Positions 21,431-34,350 of a DNA stretch of 64,000 bases are shown here, in pieces. The stretch comes from Guillardia theta CCMP2712. Lineage: Eukaryota; Cryptophyceae; Pyrenomonadales; Geminigeraceae. The stretch covers positions 194,072 to 258,071 of the forward strand of contig NW_005434579.1 in the NCBI RefSeq assembly GCF_000315625.1. Reading direction: 5' to 3'. Within the stretch, counting starts at the first letter, position 1, and each line of letters begins with the position of its first letter. A model generated the notes under the pieces. It did not search any database and was not told the origin of the DNA. It saw only the letters and a program-made list of their open reading frames with translations. Both the position numbers and the translations under genes were made by a program.

Positions 21431-24111
21431 ATGTCGGAAACCTCCGAGATGGTTTTCCTTGCGCTCAGCACATCAACTCCTTGTAGCGCCTCCACGCATC
21501 TTGTGCCTGCTGGTGATGGTGCCTGACAGGTTTGGAAACGGAAAGGACTGTACGCCGGGAGCAGGAAGGTGAGGGTGGAGCTATGAGTATGCAGGGGATC
21601 CTCCCTGGAAAGAGCGCGTATGATTATCATGATAATCCACTTGCCATGGTCATGATCGTTGTCATGTCCTGTGACTGTGCGTGTTGTCAGGTGCAGTGGA
21701 GCGCATTGGTCAGAAGAGAGGTTTTCTTTGCCCTGGGGTTGTGACGGGATCTTGATTGTTGCTGAAAGGTTGTTGATAGAGCTCGGACAAGACATGCATC
21801 CTGGTTGTTCGGGTTGTCACGAATGTCTGCCGATCTGATGTCAGTCTCCTGCAAGGGGAAGGACGGGCGGAGGTTTCAACGGGGGTGCCCGATGCCTCGG
21901 TGGCCGCCCGGCCGATCATGAGGGAAGCTGGAACAAGGAGAGGTCATGTTACAGCAGAGCGAAGGCAAGGAGAGGAGACTCTCGGAGAGTCTTGACGTAG
22001 TCACCTGTGCTGTAGCTCGAGCCTCTCCATTGAGACGTCCAGGGAGGAGGCGAGCCAGCAGGAGGTGGATTGTGAGCGACTCCTCCGCATCTTGGTGGAG
22101 GAGAAGGTGAGAAGGATGCTACGTCTGCTTCTTGTGATTGTAAAGGATATGAGCAGGAGACGTTGATGAATGCTCACTTGGAAGTGTTCCTGCGATCGCC
22201 ATGGGTGGAAAGGTTTCGTCAAGACACAAGACTGGCGGTTGTCTCTTGCACTGGCTGTGGGCAGCTACCCCCTGAACCCTCATGCTGACGACCAGAGCTT
22301 GCTCAAGTTCAAGAACAGGAGCAAAGAGATCACAGAAGCTATGGCTGCAGGTCAGAGTTCGCACCTGCTACTTGCTTGCTCTGATCATCGACTCCAGTCA
22401 AGCAAGTGAAAGATGCTCTGAGATGTTTACAGCTCCCTGAAACAGGCAAGCCCTCCCTCCGTTGCCTTCCTTGCAGTACTCACTTGCCGCTACTCTCCCT
22501 CCTCTGCCTCCCCTTCCTCCCCTGCCTTCTCTGCCTCACTGCCCTTTTTCATTTCGCATCTCCCACTCCATGGTCGCACCACCGTCCTCCCTGCAAGTCC
22601 TCTGCCCCCTGCTTCCTCCCGACCATTCCCCTCTGCCAGTTTCTCCCTTGACAGCCCGTGCAGGAGATCAAGTTGTCATGCTCGATGTCTGCTCCGGGAA
22701 AGGGTTCACAGGGTCAGACCAAACTTCCCGCGTCCTGACTCTCCTCAAGTTTTCCCCAGCCTCCTGCTCTCCTTGGAGTTTCCTCGCGCCTCCGTGTACT
22801 TGCTCGATGCCAATGGCAACATGAACATGTCGCATTGTTCGTCCCAGGATAACCTCTCCTTTCTCCACTTCGACCTCTTCAGCAGCAGAGCGGCGGAGGT
22901 GCGAGAAGCTCGTGCTGCCCGTCTTGTCGCCGACGGGCTGGTGGCAGGTGCTCGTGGACATCGCGGGGATGAAGACAGTAATCGCAGGTCAGTCGTGTGT
23001 TATAAGTTGTGTCGAATCAGTTGTATCATGTCAGCGTTGTCACGTCAACTGTGTTGTCAGTTGTATTTTGCTGTCGTATGTCATTGAATTCGTCGTATGT
23101 CATTGAATTCTGCTCCTTCCATTTCTTTTTTCGTATTTATGCCGTCTTTATCAATTGTGTCTCATCATAGGTATCTTGTTAGTTGCACTTGGCTGTTATG
23201 TCGTATCCATCGTGTCGAATCTCTCGTATATCATCGGATGTAACTTGCCATCCTCTCTCTCTCATTCAACTTCTCTGATCGACCGTGACAATGACTTGAC
23301 TCATGTCGTCATTGGCAGTTGGGATGCACCTTTGCGGCTCCCTGTCTCCCCGACTGATCGATTTGTTCGCCTTCCTCCCCGCGGTGGCGATCAACTTCTT
23401 TCTCCTCCTCCGCCTCCTCCTCCTAACTCTCTTCCCAAGGCCAAGGCCCTCGTGCTCTGCCCTTGCTGCCTCCGGGGATACCTCGGTAGCACTTCTCCCG
23501 CATGCCCACCGCAGTTCGTGAGGGGATGGAATGGTGCAGGAAAGACGGTCAAGGCGGCAGCAAAGGAGTCAGGACGGGGCTATGACGAGGTTGCTGCTAG
23601 CGATGAAACTGCGTCTGTTGTTTGTTGACGTCCCATGGATCTCAGACGCTCTGCGAGGTTCTTGCGGACATGTTGAGGTGAAGGAGATGAGGACGAAAGT
23701 CTCTTGTGAGGGTGATACTTCACTGTAGGAAATCAGCGCATGTGAGCGATGTGATGGTTGTAGGAGATGATCAGGTACAAACAAGGAGAAGAGTTGGGGG
23801 GGGAGGGGGAGGGCGGGAAGGGGGGGGGGGGATAGTCGGGCAAGAGGAAGGTGGGAAGGGGTAGAACAAGAGAGGAGGATGAGAATTAGAGGGGAATGAG
23901 GGAGGAAGCGAGGGAGGGGGACGAGAACGAGGAATGTCAAGAATCTTGGGGATGTCGCTTTCCTTGTTTTCTTTCTCTCCTGCGCACGGTATGCCAAGTG
24001 ACTGGAGTTGTTAAGATGATCTCCCCTAAGTGCCGATTCATCTGTGCACTCAAGAATCAGACTGGCAGGTCCACGAGGGAAGCATGCGTACAAAATGATG
24101 ATGGTGGATGA
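21431..24111 (+). CDS. SAM-dependent methyltransferase with HxCG motif (TRM13/METTL25/GSTCD-like fold)
   Basis: Supported exons: 21431..21518, 21691..21737, 21780..21942, 22016..22106, 22157..about 22237, 22296..22350, 22398..22445, 22655..22712, 22760..22898, 22948..22987, 23319..23383, 23440..23485, 23540..23589, 23646..23677, 23729..23774 and 24016..24111. The catalytic half reads MLDVCSGKGFT (SAM-binding motif I), VYLLDANGNMN (acidic loop), GMHLCGSLSPRLIDLF, LVLCPCCLRGYL and a late ISPKCRFICALK. That order of H-x-C-G then C-P-C-C is typical of the Methyltransf_32-type enzymes. The substrate (tRNA, rRNA or protein) cannot be told. The splice from 22445 uses a GC donor (CAG|GCAAGC). The junctions at 21943-22015 and near 22237 are unresolved. 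The first does not close in frame as I read it, so the N-terminal third may be wrong. Confidence 0.75.
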
Positions 24112-24373
24112 AGGTCGAGAGGATGAACTGGGAATTTGTGGGAATCAGATGATGACGACGACGATGATGAAGATGATAATGATGAAAAAGATGACATTGG
24201 TAGTAGGTGAAGGTTGAGGAGATGATGAATAAAAAAAAAGATGGTGTACAAGATGTAGAATACGGGAATGATCTATTTAAAGATTTAATGAAATCGCTAA
24301 AATCGTGCCACGTTGTACAATCGAGGTATCCCAGCTAGCCGTACTATTCATACATCCATCCTCTTCCTCCTCC

Positions 24374-25704
24374 TCACGGAGACTTTTCAGGGTCTTCGGA
24401 ATGTGGCGCGACCTTCGACTCTCTGATGAAGTACTTTTGAGCATGCGAGCGGACCTGAGGCAATGTGAGAAACTCGGCTCCTCCTCCTCCTCTGCTCTTC
24501 ACGTCACCTGTGCGGGAGATCTTGTCTTAACATGCGCGGCAATGAGCTCTGCAACACCCTGCAGACAAGGTTAGAGGACATGGAGGGAGCAAGAGGGCGA
24601 GCAAGACAAGAACAGACAAGAGGAGAGGGCAGGTAACGATGTCTACCTCGCCGAGCCCCACCCGAACTCGGTTGTTGGGGGAGGGTCCCTGGGGTCTATG
24701 ATACTTCTTCAAGGCTTTGAGGAAGATCTGAGAGCAGGAGAGGTCAGCCTGTCATCCTTGAGCTTCAGAACTGCCCTTACCTCGTGCTCCTCCTTGGTCC
24801 AGTACCGGCTGCAACGTTTGGTCGAGCTACCCCCTTCGCCAGCTTCAAGAGGGCGTTTGCGGCTGCTGCTCTTTCCTGGCTGCTCATCACCTGATGAGGG
24901 GCTCTGCGGAGAAGCGGAGCCTCTCTCCTCCTTCTCCTTCTTCACGCTCGCAGCTCCAGCCTTGGCCCTGGCGTTGGTCGCAGCGCCATCAAGGCTGCCC
25001 CCATGTGTGAGAGGGGAGGAGGAGGAGCGCACTCCGTACGACATGGAGTTGGTGCGTTCTCCCTCCTCGTGGGTAGAGCTGTGCCCAGCGCTCATGTTCA
25101 TTCCAGGAGACTCGCGGGCTGCGAGGGACGAGACAAAATTGTTGGAGATGGAGTGTTGAGACAACTGGTCGGCAGCCAAGTTGGAACCGAGGCCGAAGAT
25201 GAGATTTCTGTTGTCATGAGGCATCATCAAATTAGAGGATCCAATGGATGCCTGCATGAAAGGGTTGGGGCACAGACCGCTGGCATTCATGTTGAAAAGA
25301 TCCTTCCTGTCCTCTGCCCCTTGCGTGTTTCCCAGCTTGAAGCTCAGCAGGCTAGCAATGTCCCTGGCATTCGCAGCCATGTCTTTCTGAGCCGTCTGTG
25401 CAAAAAGACCTGACATGGTAGGGGAGGACGAGGCAGCCAAATCGTTCAGAAGCCCGCCGTGCGCTGGAGCCAACGACATCGTTGGAGTGAGCTGAGACGA
25501 TACCAACCAAGGGAGCCCCACGTTGGCCGCAAGCTGGGTAGAAGGAGACTGAGCCTGTTGGGTCCTTTGATTGAGCAGGAGGAGAGATGCGGAGAGAGAG
25601 AGATTGGATATCGGGGCAGACAGAGGGACGTCAGGGGCACACGAAGTCCCATTCCCACCCTGCAACGGCCACATGCTTGGATTCGAAATCAACGTTGTAA
25701 CCAT
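24374..25704 (-). CDS. SHAQKYF-class single-MYB transcription factor
   Basis: Exons 24781..25704, 24647..24727, 24508..24558 and 24374..24454 give 378 residues. The first about 290 are low-complexity, rich in Ser, Asn, Ala and Leu, with a basic cluster (SSSRKRPLE) before the DNA-binding domain. The domain is split over all four exons: RYWTKEEHE / IFLKALKKYH ... VRVGLGE / GVAELIAAHVKTRSPAQ / VRSHAQKYFIRES. This is the plant-type R-R-like MYB repeat, with the SHAQKYF helix that binds DNA as a single repeat. Plant and algal relatives act in circadian and stress or light responses, but the role here is unknown. The start is the first ATG in the open block (25704). A GTG lies one codon upstream. 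Introns are 53, 88 and 53 nt. The gene is convergent with the methyltransferase, 262 bp away. Confidence 0.9.
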
Positions 25705-27480
25705 CACCAGGCTCTGCCTTGCATTCGCCTCAAGGTAGGACGATAGAAGATTTCGATTCTCTCAAAAAGGCCGAAGATTCGGAGCAGCTTGTTGAGGAGA
25801 AATGCAGTGAGATTCTTCGAGCGTTACGAAAGAAAGTCGTGTGTAAAGAAGGAAAATCTGCGAGTTCAGCGAGAAAGGGAGTGTACCAGAGGGTGGAATG
25901 AGTGAGGAACAAACAGGGGCGAGGGCAGGGCAGAGGATACTGTTGCAGCCAGTCGGAGGAGGAGGAGGAGGAAGAAGGAGTTGGAGGGAAAGGGGTAGAG
26001 ACGACTGCAAGAGGGCAGGAGCGGCGAGTAGAGGAGGGGTAAAACCCTACCACCCCACCCCTCAATCCTCACCCGACGGTAGAAAAGATGAAGACACCCC
26101 CACCAGACTTTGACCGGAACTAGTCTGAGAACTGTGGGGTAGTACATGACAGGGGTGGTCTGTGGAAGTCTCGTCTAGGTAGAGCAAAAAGGGGATAAAA
26201 AGTGTATTGTAACAAAATTAAAAATAAAAGTAATCATAAAACATATTTAAATAAGTCCTTGGGTACGTGGGATACAACTGCACCCTCCGCATTTCTTGTA
26301 GTCCACAGGGGTGGGTGGTCATGAGCAGGTCGAGTGTAAAGAGGGACACTGGGGTGGGGGTAGTAAGATCACGAGATGTTTCCAGTAGGGCAGAGATAAA
26401 TGGGGTGGGTAGGTGGGGAGATATCAGACTAGGTCATATTACCTTCCACATGCCGATGACCCACCTGCACCTATTGAGAATTTCGTCTGTTGAGGGTGGG
26501 GTAGAAGCGGAAGCGCCCCCGGTCATGGAGGTGCATGACTCGGAGTACCCAGGGGTAGGGGTGTGAAGAGCAGTAGGGAAGCAAATTGTGGAAAAGGGGG
26601 TGGGTGGCTCAATGGGGTTAAACGATGTCAGCTGGGGCAAATTAAAAACACTTTTATAGTTGTCATCAACTTGGTCGTGAATCATGATAGTTTCAAAATC
26701 TCATAAGGCAATTACAAACTTCCCCGAGAAAAAGTCTGAACAACGACAAAATAGATCGAGATTTAGCGCCTATCGGGTCTCGTGACTGTTGAACATGATA
26801 CGAAGATACGACGAAGGAGTCATGGCAGCAGTACCGTGATAGAGATGGTTATGTGATCAATTGCTGTTACTGTGAGCCCCGTGACAGAAAAATACGCTGC
26901 AGTGTCTGGTAGATTTTCATTCAATTCTATCGTGTCATTTCAATTTTTGTGATTAAGTTTGAAAATAGATCTGATTCAAACTTCATTTGAAGAATACGCC
27001 CGGATCTCTATGAGATGGATTGCTGACTGAAGCCGTTAAGATTGCTTGTGAAAGTTCATTCTTTCAAGGTATCGCTGACTCGAGCTGACCCGTGGGGTTG
27101 TGTATCTCGAAATCGCTATAAATTACTTTTTAGATCAATGCTGATGTCAGCAGAAACAGTTCTATGGCTTAAAACAATTTTAAGCGGTATCTCCCGTAAG
27201 TAGTATCTTCTCTCGGAGGACCGACGTCCTCTCGGAGGCATCGATCAAAAAAAGACTTCTGGAAAGGGTGGTAAGGAGCCCGAACACAAGGGTAGTCAAG
27301 GGATCATGGTCAGCAGAGGGTCGGGTAGGGTCTGTATCTGTTCGTATCGTGGGCGTGAAGCATTGCGTTCCTGAGACTAGTCACGTTACCCTCCGAGGTC
27401 ACGTTTCCGACCTCTTTGCCAGCTTCTGCTGCACCCCTCCGGGAGAAAAAAAGAATGCTTACACTCTTAGGGATATGACC
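25705..27480. other. intergenic with C/G-rich patches, no gene seen
   Basis: 25720-26030 is ordinary-composition DNA, probably the MYB gene upstream region. 26030-26640 has CCCACC and GGGTGGGG words in both polarities. 26640-27480 is AT-balanced, with a short repeated block near 27215-27240 (CTCTCGGAGGACCGACGTCC then CTCTCGGAGG). No frame has coding character. Confidence 0.4.
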
Positions 27481-28900
27481 CCCCTAAGCGCTGGATAAGA
27501 CACCGGTGGGTGCTCCCTTCGCCGGTCAGCAATCCCTCTATTGGGCCACACAACTTCTCGTCGACTCGGTGGAAAATATTGACTGAAAATAACAAGCACC
27601 ACAGCCCAAAAAAGAAGTACATCAGCTTAAAATAAGCGTATAAAGCTTGTAACTCAATGTACCCCCCTAAAAATAAGCACGGTAACCTAGAAATAAGCGC
27701 TGTAACCATAAGGCATTTTAATAATAAGTTAACCTGCCATGACCTCGCTATGGTAAAGCAAGAATGAAACAGCTCAGGAATGTCCAACAAGTGTCCATGC
27801 TGCTCGGCAAGATCTTCGGCGACTGCTCCTGCTCTTTCTCCTGCTCCTCCTTCTCCTCCTCATGACCTGATTGTCGTCTCCGGTTTCTCATGCTCGCCCT
27901 ACTTGTCGTCTCGTGCGCCGTGCCCTCAACAGCCACGCTGTATCTGGTTCCGCATAGCCGTCTTGTCTCTATCAAGTTTAAGCGTATAAAGTGCAAGTAA
28001 TGTAAATGAAATGTAAGGTCGACTTGAGAGGGAAAACAGGAGAGTCGCATCGGAGCAGCAGCCTAGCGCAATTTACTTGATCGACGTGCTGTACCGATTT
28101 GCAAGGCAGCAACTCAAGTCGACAGGAGCTCAATGTCAAGAAGCATTCCTCAGCTCTTCATCTACTTCAGAGTCCCCTGAACATCAGCGTAAGTCTACCC
28201 CATCCCACAAATCCCCCTTCTATGTACCCCTCTCCTCAGAGTATATCCTTCTCCTCGTTCCTATACTCCCCATCCCCTTCCTTCATCCCCATCCTCGGAG
28301 AATACCTTCTCCTCCCTCCTATATACCCCCTTCATATGTAACCCCCTCGGATGTCTCCTCTCCTCAGAGTATACCCTTGTCCTCGTTCCTATATACTTCC
28401 TCTCCTCAGCTACCACCATTGCTGCCACATCCTACCGCAAGAAGGAGAAGCACGACACTTACCTGACGTGACGGAGGATCGGTTGACAGACCCTCGTGTA
28501 ACCATGACTGTGCTTTCCTGCATTTCCCGTTCCTCCTCTCCCTTCACCGGCAGCATCAGCATCATCACTTGGCGAATGTTGCAAGCAGACCTGGCTGACG
28601 TCGATCGACGGAGCCCAGGAGCATGTGTCAACGTCAAAGAGCGTCCTTCCTTCGCTCTCGCTCTCGCTCCCGTTCTCGTTCTAGTCGATGTTGGTCAGAC
28701 AGCACACGGCACTACCCTCAGCTCGCTCATCTCTCCTCTCTTACTTCCTGCCATACGATGCTCCTCCACCTTTCCTTCCCCTTCCCCTTCCCCTTTGTAT
28801 TCCTCACGCTCGCTCGCACCCTCCCTCCCTCCCTCCCTCCCTCCCTCCCTCCCTCCCTCCCTCCCTCCCTCCCTCCCTCTCCCCAACCCCCACCCCCCTC
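27481..28900. other. unresolved region, possible exons on minus strand
   Basis: Short minus-strand frames near 27750-27850 and 28480-28640 read like protein but lack starts, and I could not join them. The second ends at a good donor (CACGTCAG|GTAAGT). They may be the 3' exons of the P-loop gene that enters the N gap from the right. Plus-strand sequence at 28190-28410 is pyrimidine-rich with TATACCC repeats. Confidence 0.25.
28820..28880. repeat. (CTCC)n tetranucleotide tract
   Basis: About 15 perfect CTCC units running to within 20 bp of the N gap. Confidence 0.9.
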
Positions 28901-29000
28901 NNNNNNNNNNNNNNNNNNNNNNNNNNNNNNNNNNNNNNNNNNNNNNNNNNNNNNNNNNNNNNNNNNNNNNNNNNNNNNNNNNNNNNNNNNNNNNNNNNNN
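28901..29000. other. assembly gap (100 N)
   Basis: N run directly after a (CTCC)n and C-rich tract. Confidence 0.99.
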
Positions 29001-31502
29001 TGTCAGGCATCTTCGTAGATGAAGCGACGAGTGGAGAGAATGGTTTAGCCTCCGTCCAATCCATTCCCTCCCCTCCTTCCCTCCCTTCCTCCCTCCCAAC
29101 CTCATTGGAATGTGCCGATGCGTTGCTGGCCGACTCCTCCTCGCTCGTAACAGAGACCTGAGAACAGGGGGGATGAGTAAGAGATAACAAGAGGAACGGG
29201 AACGAGGAAGGAGAGGAGAGGAGAGGAGAGGAGAGGAGAGGAGAGGAGAGGAGAGGAGAGGAGAGGAGAGGAGAGGAGAGGAGAGGAGAGGAGAGGAGAG
29301 GAGAGGAGAGGATAGTTGAACGGCAGTTGATCAGAGTGAAGGAAAAATGAATCCGCATGAAGCAAGTTTGTTCATTCACCGTCGCGGCGTCATCGTCCTC
29401 ATTCCCGTAGTTCTCCTTCCAATCTGTGAGCAACCCACAACAGCTTCTCTCTCTCACCATCTCTCCTTCCGGCGTCGGCGACGTGCTCTCGCTCCTACTC
29501 GGCGACAGGGATCGATGCTTCCGTCCCAGCTGGGCAGCAGGAGGAGGATCTGACAGCTCAACTTTCTCAGGATGGAGTGAGTGGCCCTTGTGTGCCCTCC
29601 TTCCCCGCGGGAGAGGCGAGAGGTGGACCTTGTCCGTAGCCGTTGACCCCTGGGGGACGTCGAGCTGAGCAACATGCCGGTTGAGACGGCGGTAGGAGAG
29701 CGCATGAGCATGGGAGGAAGGGTACAGGTTGAGATGCTGCTCCTGATCTTCTGACCAGCGGACGTGAACGCCTTTGCGGAACTTGGAAGCTCCTGCGGGC
29801 TTGTAAGCCATCGGCTCGTTGGTGGCTCGCCGGTGGGACGCCGGGTGGCCATGAGGAAGAATGTCCTTCGCTCCTGGCGGCTTGCGATGATGGATCTTTC
29901 TGGGTTGATCTACAGCAGGTTGCTGCTGCTGCTCCTGCTGCTGTTGTTGCTTCTCCTGTTTGTGTTGGTTCTCCTCCTCTAGCTCCTCCTGCTCCTGCTC
30001 CATCCCACCCGGCATGCAAGCTGAGAGCATCTGCGACTGTTGGGCATCTTGACGTCTACCATCAAGGAAGAGTCAGGAGGAGGAGGAATGGAAGAATGTT
30101 TGATTTCTCACCCCACGTGCTCCTCCAAGATGGCCTGGACCTGCTGCTGGTCCTGCCACTGCAGACCGTCGACTATCTTGGGGGCACGGCTACCAACTTC
30201 CTCCGCATGCTCCAGCCCCAGGCCTTTCATTCTATCCTCAACCTCCTCCACGGCCTGCAGGCAACGTCACTGTCCCACCCAAGCACGCACTCCCCCACCA
30301 GCTCTTGGCCAGCTGCAGCTTTCGTGACGACTTTGCCAAGGCTCACGGCCGGGCGGCAGGAAGTGCTGTCCGATAGGAACTCGGAGTCTGTGTTAGTGCG
30401 AGAGTCGAAGTTGAGAGTCCCTTCCCTGCTGTCTGGAGGGGAGGAGGGAAGGTCAGGCCAGGGAGGGACGGCAGGAGAGTCACACCTGGAAACTGTAGGA
30501 GGTGAGAGAAGATCGTCTCCTGCAGCCGGGACATCTCCGAGTCCTCGCTGGCCTCGAGGTTCGCAGTCTTGAAGTACCTCTTGAGAACCTCCCCCTTGGA
30601 GATCTTCGACCGGATCGTCCGGAGCATTGCCTTGGAGGACCAGGCGTCCTCCAGGTGGTGCTGAATGGCCTCGTGCATCACCTGAACCTTCTTCTCTCCG
30701 GCATCCCACAAGACTTTCCCCTTGAAGTGCTTCCGCAGGCACTTGATCACGATGGCATGGATGGTGGCCAGGGACCGATCGACGTTGGTGTTGTCGATCT
30801 TTGGGATCAGGTACCGGTCCGCTCCCTCGCTCAGTGCCGTCTGGATGCACCTGATGTTCTCGAAGAACTTGATGTAGCGGTTGGACCGCGAGTCGAGCGC
30901 CATGTACTTGGCCCTGACCGCGAATCTCTCTCGGTGCTTGACGTCGTTGGAGATGTAGATGAGGAAGGGGATGCAGGACGGGTGCTTCTCCATGAGCGCT
31001 GCGATGTTCTCCATGGTCAGGTGAACCCCCTCCACGATGAGCGGCTCCCTCCTGGCCTCGTAGACGGCGATGACGCTCTCCAGCCGGTCGAAGACAAGGC
31101 GACTCTGCTCCGAGTACCCTCGGAGAACGAGATCCTTGGGATCCTGAAGGGAAGACTTCACCTCTTCTTCGAGTGACTCGCCAGCGTTGTAGGTGCTCGC
31201 GTAGAGGATAGGAGAGTCTTCCTTGCTGACCTCTCTGCGCAGCATGTGCCTAATGAAGTCGGTAGACAAGACGGTCGTGATCCCCAGCCTGCTGGCCGTG
31301 AGGGATGCGAGCGTCGACTTGCCGCACCCTGAAGTCCCTCCGAAGAGGATGATCATGCTCGATCTACGCTCCCTGATGCTACAAGACATGATGAAGTCGG
31401 TGAGGTGCTTCCTCCGGTACCGGTCCGTCAGAGCCAGGGCGTACCCCACCAACGTGATGAACTGAATCCTCGTCAGAGTCACGTCGAAAGCCTTCCTGCT
31501 CC
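29001..31502 (-). CDS. 2-phosphoglycerate-kinase/LPA1-like P-loop protein with long Q/E-rich tail; both ends unresolved
   Basis: Core exon 30486..31502, then 30347..30432, 30117..30254, 29380..30036 and 29001..29157, all joining in phase. The core has the P-loop GGTSGCGKST, LSTDFIRHMLR, LIVEGVHLT, an RF.VRA.YM segment, RYIKFFENIRCIQ and YLIPKIDNTNVD. These are hallmarks of archaeal 2-phosphoglycerate kinases and the plant LPA1 phytate-pathway proteins. The enzyme class phosphorylates a small metabolite. The actual substrate here is unknown. The C-terminal extension is rich in Gln and Glu (EQEQEELEEENQHKQ), then Ser/Arg/Pro, and is predicted to be disordered. The 222-nt intron at 29158-29379 carries a pentanucleotide repeat. 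The 5' end is an acceptor (GCCGCAG). Upstream to about 31620 another frame reads like coding but I could not join it. The 3' end is lost in the N gap. Confidence 0.72.
29210..29312. repeat. (GAGAG)n pentanucleotide microsatellite
   Basis: About 20 near-perfect GGAGA units inside the intron at 29158-29379 of the P-loop gene. Confidence 0.95.
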
Positions 31503-31798
31503 CTGCGGCGCGCGGTGGGTCTTGAGCACGCTGCCCTCCACCATGGATCGACGTTTTTGAACCGTTCTCCTCGACTCCTGCTGCTCCACATTCACCGCCC
31601 GGCTGTTGGACTTGATCTCGTTGTTGGGGACCTCCTAAGGTAGCTAGATCTGCTCGCCACAAGCAGCGTCACTGACTCGTCTCTACTCCAAGGCAAACGA
31701 GACCTCCCTCCCTCCATTTCTGCTCCAGCTGCTGGCACACGATAGCAAGCCTCTCAAACGAACACCTGGCGACCTGCATGGCACAATCCACACATCAC

Positions 31799-32150
<352 letters not shown>

Positions 32151-32221
32151 TCCAGACCTCGTGGGCTCTCAGTTGTTTCAACCCCATCAGCTGACGTCGA
32201 ATGTCAGCCACACTGCATCCC

Positions 32222-32667
32222 TCAAACCATCCCCAACAGCTCCCCACCTGCAGCACACTTCGGAGCTGATACGGCGTGTACTTGCGAGTGCAGCCGTCTC
32301 TCTGAACAAGAACCCAACAAGTTTCTCAGCTCACAACCAGTACTCTCCTCTTCCAGTCCACTTGCCGAGGATTCGGAGGCGTCTGCCGCCGGGAGTGTCC
32401 AGCCCGTCTGCAACACCTCGGACCCTCTCTGCCCATGTGTCAGACGCAGCCAACTGAAACTCGTTCAGACCTTCTCTAGTGCGCGCAGGAGCTTTTTCTC
32501 CAGCTGCTCCATCACGATCGCGTTGCTGGAGTCGAGGGAAACCTGAAGGAGCATCAGGGGTGCGATGGAAGAAGACGAGACAAGATCACGTTCTTGACGA
32601 ACTTGAGCAGCTTCTCCTTCTCATCCTCCAGCACTGTGATGCAGGAGACCAGGAGCTGATCGCTCAG
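32222..32667 (-). CDS. unrecognised protein, C-terminal exons only
   Basis: Three minus-strand exons join in phase 0: 32590..about 32667, 32471..32542 and 32222..32407. The introns are 47 and 63 nt. The readable product includes LLVSCITVLEDEKEKLLKFV, a short helical Glu/Lys/Leu segment (MEQLEKKLLRALEK), and a Ser/Glu-rich tail to a stop at 32222. I could not find how it joins upstream. A minus frame with ATG near 33410 (MPGWLNQLQEAAS) might be its first exon. No family recognised. Confidence 0.45.
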
Positions 32668-33068
32668 GTGTGCATGCAAGGGATGGGATACCTTTCATGC
32701 ACATCATCAGCCAATCAGCCACAAGGCGGGCAAAGAGGAGTTACGCACCCTTGCATGTTCCACTTGTTCCGACATGACGCTCGTGCTAGTCAGGATGTCT
32801 TTGTCCTACTCGTTCGACATTCTTCACTCTCCAGCTCTGATTTTCGTGCTAGATATCAGGTGTTTCCTTGTGCTTCATGGCGATTGAAACTGTCAAGAAC
32901 CTGCGTAACCATAATCAACAATTTCGAATGTCAGATCAGCCTAGATGTCTGAATGTCTGAATGTCTGCAGGACTATTGTTTTGGAAAGTTCTCTATTAAA
33001 ACCTGTCCACCTTTCAGTCGAGCTCTTCACAAACTCCTCTGTTATCGTCATCGTCATCGGCGACTTCT
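32668..33068. other. no firm feature
   Basis: Ordinary composition. It may be an intron or upstream region of the preceding minus-strand gene. ATGTCTGA is repeated twice in tandem at 32944-32960. Confidence 0.3.
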
Positions 33069-33155
33069 TTCCTCCCTCCCTCCCTCCCTCCCTCCCTCCC
33101 TCCCTCCCTCCCTCCCTCCCTCCCTCCCTCCCTCCCTCCCTCCCTCCCTCCCTCC
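33069..33155. repeat. (CCCT)n tetranucleotide tract
   Basis: About 21 perfect CCCT units. Confidence 0.95.
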
Positions 33156-33429
33156 AACTCTGCTCATTCTTCCGCTCGCATATCTTCTCCTTGCATGCCT
33201 CATTGTCGCAACCTCAACCCCTCCTTGTGATCATCCTCCTCGTTTCTCTCCGAGCAGCAGCTTCCCCTTGCGCCTTCTCTCCGAGTCTCTGACATCCGTC
33301 TGCCTGCTCGTCTCTTCTCCTCGACTCGAGCATGATCTCTTCATCCCACTCTTCCTCGCACCCACTGCAACTTGCTGCTTCCTGGAGTTGGTTCAGCCAC
33401 CCTGGCATTTTCCAGATTTCTAGTTTGGG

Positions 33430-34350
33430 CCCAACTCTGAGTGACGGCCGGGCAGACCGGGCAGACTGCCGGGCCATTGACCGTTTGAGTAAAGAGGGTC
33501 CGCCGCCGCCGCGGGGATCGCTGGCCGCGGCCGGCGGCACCGCCCGGACGGGCCCGGGCCGGGGGTCCGGCGGTCGGGCTTCATAACTTCGGAACTTGCG
33601 GGGGCGGCACCACCCGGGCCGCCCGCGGGGCCTCGATGGTCGGCGCGGCTGCTGTGGCCGCGGGGGCCTCGCCGATGGTCGCCGGGCCGCCGGGCCGCGG
33701 CGGCCCCCCCCCCCGCCGGGACCGGGGCCCGGCGGGCCCCCACAGCCTTCAGGGCTTCCACGGTGGCAGGGGCCGGGCGGGCGCGGCCACCAGCCCGGCC
33801 CACGGAGGCCGGGAGGCTATAGACGGTCGCGGCGCCCCCTGGTTCATCGGCTCGGCGCCGCCAGTACGGGCCCGGCGCGGGCCGCCGCCGCTCGCGGCCC
33901 AGGCCCGGCGTGCCGTGGCCCGGTGCCCCCCGCCTTTCAACGGTGACCCGAGCAATCCGAGCGGATCGGGCTCTGATACTGACCTAGAGGCTGGTCTTTA
34001 CTCAACGTGACTTGGCAAAGGCTTAAGTGGCTAGTCACTCGGACTCGCCCCGAGGTGACCGTCACACGAGTCACGGTACCGTCAAGGTCACAGATCCGTT
34101 GCCACGGACGGTAGGATGGGATTAGACTCTGATGATCAGCGGCACTGTGACACCGTGCCAGGACTCCCGTCCGATCGTGACACGTCGCCGGGACGAGCGG
34201 ACTCCGGACCGGCTCGGAGAAGATCGGACGGTCAGCGGCTGTCCGTCCGTCGGAGTGTCACGGTGGCACACCTCAGAGTCCCCGGCGAGCGGCGCCTGAG
34301 CCCGACGGTCCCGGTGGCAGCATGGTGACCGTCACGGCACTGAGCTCTGG
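33430..34350. repeat. GC-rich island 4
   Basis: 33430-33930 is nearly pure G+C (CCGGGCC, GGCGGGC words). 33930-34340 is built from GTGAC, CGGACTC and GATCGGA words with TTTACTCAACGTGACTTGG in the middle, a degenerate relative of the TTTACTCAAAGTTAAG motif. Long open frames result from composition. Confidence 0.5.
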
